Positions 60,324 through 64,000 of a stretch of DNA of 64,000 bases are shown here, one piece after another. Source of the stretch: DASREM01 sp035652095. GTDB taxonomy: Bacteria > Acidobacteriota > Terriglobia > Terriglobales > Acidobacteriaceae. The stretch spans positions 124,001 through 188,000 of the forward strand of contig DASREM010000014.1 of assembly GCA_035652095.1 (NCBI GenBank), in the 5' to 3' direction. Position 1 is the stretch's first letter. Every line of letters starts with the position of its first letter. Made by a program: the position numbers and the translations under genes. Under the pieces are notes generated by a model that was not told the origin of the DNA, searched no databases, and saw only the letters and a list, made by a program, of their open reading frames with translations.

Positions 60324-60470
60324 ACTGAGACTCCGATCTTCAAATCGTAATGGTCGCGTATTGCATCCGGAGGGAAAGACGCTGGATGCTTTCGTATTCT
60401 ATCCGTACCCTGAACAAAAATGGCCAGGGAACCGATGTTCGGCCCCCTGGCGCGGAAAAGTTCACCCCAC

Positions 60471-62078
60471 TTACTGGCAGTTGGGGAACTTGAATGAGTT
60501 GACGCGGGTCGCCCAGTTCGCCGCACTGGTTGCGGAGTAGTACTCCTGGCTGAACCAGAACGTGCAATCGTCGGCGGGGTCCACGCTCATGCTGCTGTAG
60601 TCTCCCCAACGATTACCACCGCCCGTCTGCACTCCGCCGCCCTTAACCACGATGGCCGGCGCTTCCATCTTGTTCTTCGCGTCGGTCACCAGGCGTCCGG
60701 TGTAAATCACCGAAGGTTTCACCGTGGTGCTGGCCTCGCTCATGCCCATGGCGATGTTGCCGACCTTATCCATGGCGATGCTGGGCATCCAGAGACTGGC
60801 GGTCTTGTTCTGGACCGTACCTTGCTGGAACACGGTAAAGGTTCCGCCCGGAGGCGTGGCGCGCAGTTCATACCAGCGCGATGCCGCCGTCGCCGTGGCG
60901 CCGGCGCCCGGCTTCACGGTGTGGCTGAGAACGATAGCTTCGTGGTCGCCAAAGTTGCGATACGCCGCCCGATACATCAACCGGTCACCCAGGGAATCGA
61001 GTTTCTCTCCCGGTGAAGGTTGTGCGATGCAGGCCCGGGTAGCGCCGCAGATCTGCGTCCAGTTGGAAATCGTGATCACCTTCGGCCCGGTGAAGGTCGA
61101 ATTGTTGGTGTTCACGAAGTCCACATGGAAATCGAATTGTTCCAGCGTCGTATTGCTGAACAACTCGGTAAAGTGGTTGGGCGCGCCCGCGGGAGGCGCG
61201 GTCGCTCCGTCCATGTCCGAAGGCAGGAAACTGTAATTGTTGATATCGGGCGTGAAGCACACGCTGATGGCGGTGCCGCCGGCCAGCATCGCATTGCGGT
61301 CGAATGCGCAAGGCTCGGCTCCGTTGAAGCTGAAGCCGCTGTTGCCGAAGGCGTTGATGGAAACGTAGTAAGCATCGGGCCACACCGCGTACTTCGGATA
61401 ATCCGGAACGGTGTTGCCGAAGCTGTAGGCGTAACGGTTGAAGCTGCCGGTGGCGTCGGAGGTCGTGGAAACCGCGATGCACAGGAAGTTCGAGGTGAAA
61501 GACCCGTTGTAAGCCAGCTCGCTGATAAACCAGCGTTGCGCGGCTTTGTCCCAGATCACAACCGGATCGCCGCCGGCCGTCGTAGAGCACAAGCCGCCGA
61601 AGCCGGACCATATCTGGTTCATCAGAATTGGTCCCAGTGTCTTCGTTCCCGTGACCTTGTCGTAAACCGCGTACGACAGGTTTACGGTTTCGACGAACTG
61701 GGTGCTGCCCACCGATCCGTTCGTGTCGGGAGGCTCCACTCCGCCGGACTGGCTTCCCGAAAGGCCGGCAAAATTCAGCAGGTTGGTGGTGCCCACATTG
61801 GTGCCGTACACCTGCTGCGCCACTGCGTCGGCATGCGGCTCGAAACCGTTGAACTGCGTGGGACGGCGTCCCGGTACCAGCGTCCGCAAGGTGCCCGGCT
61901 GAATCACCGGAGCGTTCCGTGCCAGATCACGCAAAGGCAGAGAGACATCGTGCTTTACTTCGTGGCGGACAATGATACTTTGCCGGGCGCTTTGAGCAGA
62001 CGCGCCAATGATCCACAACACCAGAACACAACCTACTAACATCAGGTTGCGCAGTTTTGTGGCATGTGTACTTTCCAT
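60471..62078 (-). CDS. Large secreted protein, paralogue of 50804-52363
   Basis: A 535-residue exported protein with signal peptide ending IIGASAQ and mature start RHEVKHDVSLPLRDLARN. It shares with the 50804 copy long stretches such as PPDTNGSVGSTQFVETVNLSYAVYDK, WDKAAQRWFISE, SDATGSFNRYAYSFG, VWPDAYYVSINAF and GGNRWGDYSSMSVDPADDCTFW. Beta-rich, with several conserved cysteines. ATG 62078 has GGAGG upstream. A consensus -35 box and an operator-like inverted repeat lie upstream at 62232-62291. Confidence 0.85.
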   Translation of the reverse strand: MESTHATKLRNLMLVGCVLVLWIIGASAQSARQSIIVRHEVKHDVSLPLRDLARNAPVIQPGTLRTLVPGRRPTQFNGFEPHADAVAQQVYGTNVGTTNLLNFAGLSGSQSGGVEPPDTNGSVGSTQFVETVNLSYAVYDKVTGTKTLGPILMNQIWSGFGGLCSTTAGGDPVVIWDKAAQRWFISELAYNGSFTSNFLCIAVSTTSDATGSFNRYAYSFGNTVPDYPKYAVWPDAYYVSINAFGNSGFSFNGAEPCAFDRNAMLAGGTAISVCFTPDINNYSFLPSDMDGATAPPAGAPNHFTELFSNTTLEQFDFHVDFVNTNNSTFTGPKVITISNWTQICGATRACIAQPSPGEKLDSLGDRLMYRAAYRNFGDHEAIVLSHTVKPGAGATATAASRWYELRATPPGGTFTVFQQGTVQNKTASLWMPSIAMDKVGNIAMGMSEASTTVKPSVIYTGRLVTDAKNKMEAPAIVVKGGGVQTGGGNRWGDYSSMSVDPADDCTFWFSQEYYSATSAANWATRVNSFKFPNCQ

Positions 62079-62231
62079 GCATCCTCCAGGATTGTGATGA
62101 AGCGGAATCCCCTCTCGAGCCAACCGACTCAGGAGGCTCCTCCTATTCAGTGTGGACTGCTGTGATCGATGACACCCGGGGTTGAGGCTGTTCCATCCGG
62201 AAGGGGGTTTTCGTTTCCGACCCGGGGCCTC

Positions 62232-62251
62232 GTGATACGGGCGTGTATCAC
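62232..62251 (-). promoter_or_regulatory. Operator-like inverted repeat GTGATAC-N6-GTATCAC
   Basis: A perfect 7-base inverted repeat (62232-62238 and 62245-62251) lying 12 bases downstream of the -10 box of the promoter at 62263-62291, about where transcription would start. The position suits a repressor operator. Confidence 0.6.
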
Positions 62252-62262
62252 TCTGGGTTCGT

Positions 62263-62291
62263 ACTATTAAACATAGTTGTTATGGTGTCAA
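62263..62291 (-). promoter_or_regulatory. Promoter of the 60471-62078 gene
   Basis: On the reverse strand a perfect TTGACA (62286-62291) is followed 17 bases later by AATAGT (62263-62268). The leader to the ATG is about 175 bases. The downstream inverted repeat suggests repression. Confidence 0.6.
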
Positions 62292-62453
62292 CGTGGTATT
62301 TGGACTCAGGAAGACAGTATGTGCCTGATTTCGAAAGAGATGGGAGGTTTTGATGTGAGGCGTAAGACGGACGAATAGCACAAATCACTAACAATGTGAG
62401 GTTGTTTTCCTGCCCTCAGGGCAACGGACGTCTTCGTACCGCCGGCGGTGCAG

Positions 62454-63881
62454 TTATCTTTTGCTGGTCGCGGGTTGAATCTCTTCCACATCAACCCAAT
62501 TCGTCGGATACACGCCGGTGTAGCAGGCCGTGCAGTAGGTGGTCTTCTCCCCTTCACCGCAGGCTTTCTTGAGACCTTCCAGCGAAAGGTACGACAGGGA
62601 GTCGGCGCCGATGAAAGTGCGGATCTCCTCGACGGATTTGTTGGCGCCAATCAATTCACTCCGCGAAGGCGTGTCCACTCCGTAAAAACACGGCGAGATC
62701 GTCGGAGGGCAGGAGATCCGCATATGAACTTCCTTCGCGCCCGCGCTGCGAATCATGCGCACAATTTTCCGGCTGGTAGTGCCGCGCACGATGGAATCGT
62801 CGATCAACACCACGCGCCTGCCCTCGAGCAGGCTGCGAACGGGATTCAGCTTGAGTTTCACCCCGAAATCGCGCACGCTCTGCCGCGGCTCGATGAAGGT
62901 GCGGCCCACGTAATGGTTGCGGATCAGGCCAAAACGAAACGGAATTCCGCTCTCCGCGGAGTAACCCATGGCCGCGGTCACGCCTGAGTCCGGCACCGGA
63001 ACCACGATATCGGCATCCACCGGCGCTTCGCGCGCCAGCTGACGGCCCAATTCTTCGCGGCTCTGCTGCACGGCGCGCCCGAAAACCACGCTATCAGGGC
63101 GCGAGAAGTACACGTGCTCGAAGATGCAGCTCGACTGTTCGCCAGACGGCGAGTAGAAACGCGAGGTCGTTCCTTCCGGTCCAATGACGATCAACTCGCC
63201 GGGTTTCACATCCCGCTCATACGTCGCGCCAATCAGATCGAAGGCACAGGTCTCGGATGCGAAGACGATGGTGTCGTGCTTCTCGCCGGGAAGCCTAGGG
63301 ATTCGTCCCATCGCAAGCGGACGAAATCCACGCGGATCGCGGGCGGCAAAGACCCGGTCCGGGCTGATCATCACCAGCGAGAATGCGCCTTCCACCCGGC
63401 GCAGCGCGTCCGCCATGGCCTCGGGCAGCGTCTGCTCCTTTGAGAGCGCGATCAGGTGCACGATCACTTCCGTGTCGCTGTTGGTCTGGAAGATCGAGCC
63501 CTGCGCTTCCAGCTTCTGACGAATCTCTGGCGCGTTCACCAGGTTGCCGTTGTGGGCCAGCGCCATCATGCCTTTGTTCGATTGCACCATGATGGGCTGC
63601 GCATTAAGCAACGCCGAATCCCCTGCGGTGGAATAGCGGGTGTGGCCGATCGCCAGCGTGCCGCGCAGCTTTTCCAGCGCCTCGCCGCCAAAGATGTCGG
63701 CCACCAGTCCCATGGCCTTGTGCATGTGCAGCGCCATGCCATCGGAGGTCACAATGCCCGCCGATTCCTGTCCGCGATGCTGCAAGGCGTGCAGGCCAAG
63801 GTAGGCAAGCTTCTCCGCTTCAGGATGGGCATAGATCGCCACCACCCCGCATTCGTCGCGAAATTTATCGGAAGTCAGCAT
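62454..63881 (-). CDS. purF: Amidophosphoribosyltransferase
   Basis: Makes 5-phosphoribosylamine from PRPP and glutamine, the first step of purine synthesis. The 475-residue chain has the short propeptide MLTSDKFRDE before nucleophile Cys11 in ECGVVAIY. Then come LHALQHRGQESAGI, the oxyanion loop TRYSTAG, the PRPP loop VVLIDDSIVRGTTSRKIV near 350-367 and cysteines for a [4Fe-4S] cluster (CPPTISPCF, TYCTACYTG), as in Bacillus-type enzymes. The ATG at 63881 is chosen; an in-frame GTG seven codons upstream lies in a heptamer tract. No Shine-Dalgarno sequence is visible. Confidence 0.97.
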   Translation of the reverse strand: MLTSDKFRDECGVVAIYAHPEAEKLAYLGLHALQHRGQESAGIVTSDGMALHMHKAMGLVADIFGGEALEKLRGTLAIGHTRYSTAGDSALLNAQPIMVQSNKGMMALAHNGNLVNAPEIRQKLEAQGSIFQTNSDTEVIVHLIALSKEQTLPEAMADALRRVEGAFSLVMISPDRVFAARDPRGFRPLAMGRIPRLPGEKHDTIVFASETCAFDLIGATYERDVKPGELIVIGPEGTTSRFYSPSGEQSSCIFEHVYFSRPDSVVFGRAVQQSREELGRQLAREAPVDADIVVPVPDSGVTAAMGYSAESGIPFRFGLIRNHYVGRTFIEPRQSVRDFGVKLKLNPVRSLLEGRRVVLIDDSIVRGTTSRKIVRMIRSAGAKEVHMRISCPPTISPCFYGVDTPSRSELIGANKSVEEIRTFIGADSLSYLSLEGLKKACGEGEKTTYCTACYTGVYPTNWVDVEEIQPATSKR

Positions 63882-63956
63882 TTGGCAATTCGCCTTTAGC
63901 ACTTAGCCGTTAGCTCTTGGCTTCTTACTCGGTACTAGGTACTCGGTACTAATTCT
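63880..63956. repeat. Eleven-unit heptamer tract filling the junction upstream of purF
   Basis: Forward-strand units: atttggc, aattcgc, ctttagc, acttagc, cgttagc, tcttggc, ttcttac, tcggtac, taggtac, tcggtac, taattct. The register is exact for 77 bases although the unit shifts from nnTTAGC to TnGGTAC. It reaches into the purF ATG on one side and contains the stop and last codons of the next upstream gene on the other. Confidence 0.85.
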
Positions 63957-64000
63957 TCCGTGCGCAATGCCCGCTCCAGTGCGTTCTCGTACTCATCCTT
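63935..64000 (-). CDS. C-terminal end of a gene upstream of purF (partial)
   Basis: The reverse strand is open from the right edge and reads KDEYENALERALRTEELVPST before TAG (63935-63937). The last six residues and the stop are written by the heptamer tract. By position it may be a purine gene such as purL, but 21 residues are too few to identify it, and a second open frame cannot be excluded. Confidence 0.35.
   Translation of the reverse strand, partial: KDEYENALERALRTEELVPST

Overview
This 64 kb window is a dense, GC-rich (about 60%) bacterial chromosome segment with about 59 protein genes and no rRNA, tRNA, CRISPR array, transposase or prophage that I can see. The gene content suggests a soil Acidobacteriota of class Terriglobia (Koribacter-like): many secreted beta-propeller and FG-GAP type proteins, an orphan GvpL/GvpF protein, YidB, an AmmeMemoRadiSam A protein, DUF1385 next to prfA, DUF1111 and M28/S8/DUF5117-type secreted peptidases, and abundant short intergenic repeats. 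The taxonomy is an inference from gene style, not a search result.

Layout. 1-5 kb: an LVIVD-repeat secreted protein cut by the left edge, a radical SAM protein, and GTP-dependent PEP carboxykinase (pckG) with a strong terminator. 5-13 kb: AraC and glyoxalase proteins, a cysteine-synthase-like PLP enzyme, an MBL hydrolase, a PEP-mutase-family lyase, glutamate dehydrogenase behind a clear sigma70 promoter, a ComEA-like HhH protein, YidB, and pgsA overlapping ammA. 13-14 kb: a translationally coupled mini-operon of a 52-aa basic protein, a degenerate receiver protein and an RRM RNA-binding protein. 15-23 kb: a secreted FlgT_C-like protein, a fused 3-dehydroquinate dehydratase/shikimate dehydrogenase, GvpL/F, an M28 peptidase, a DksA-type zinc finger, a TPR membrane protein and an aldo/keto reductase. 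23-36 kb: two polytopic membrane proteins, a MacB-type permease, a 2OG-Fe(II) oxygenase, a GT2 glycosyltransferase, leuCD, a metzincin-type protease, an esterase and an APC permease. 36-46 kb: an FG-GAP protein, a ceruloplasmin-like multicopper oxidase, two FAD oxidoreductases, a CDF cation exporter, DUF2199 and an ATP-dependent DNA ligase. 46-50 kb: the release-factor block DUF1385 / prfA / tspO / prmC, interrupted by a small four-helix-bundle gene flanked by heptamer inverted repeats. 50-62 kb: secreted proteins, including two inverted copies of a secreted-protein plus parvulin pair on either side of DUF1111, BlaI/M56 and a subtilisin. 62-64 kb: purF and the tail of one more gene.

The most interesting non-genic structure is a set of short-period repeats. 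(i) Tracts with an exact 7-base register fill several gene junctions and run into start codons (prfA, purF, an FAD oxidoreductase, the CDF exporter). Different tracts use different heptamers. (ii) One heptamer tract pair is inverted around the four-helix-bundle gene and looks like a mobile unit. (iii) A hairpin repeat with core GTGTCCTTTGTGGTT occurs at four places, twice between convergent genes and once inside the DNA ligase reading frame, where it is translated.
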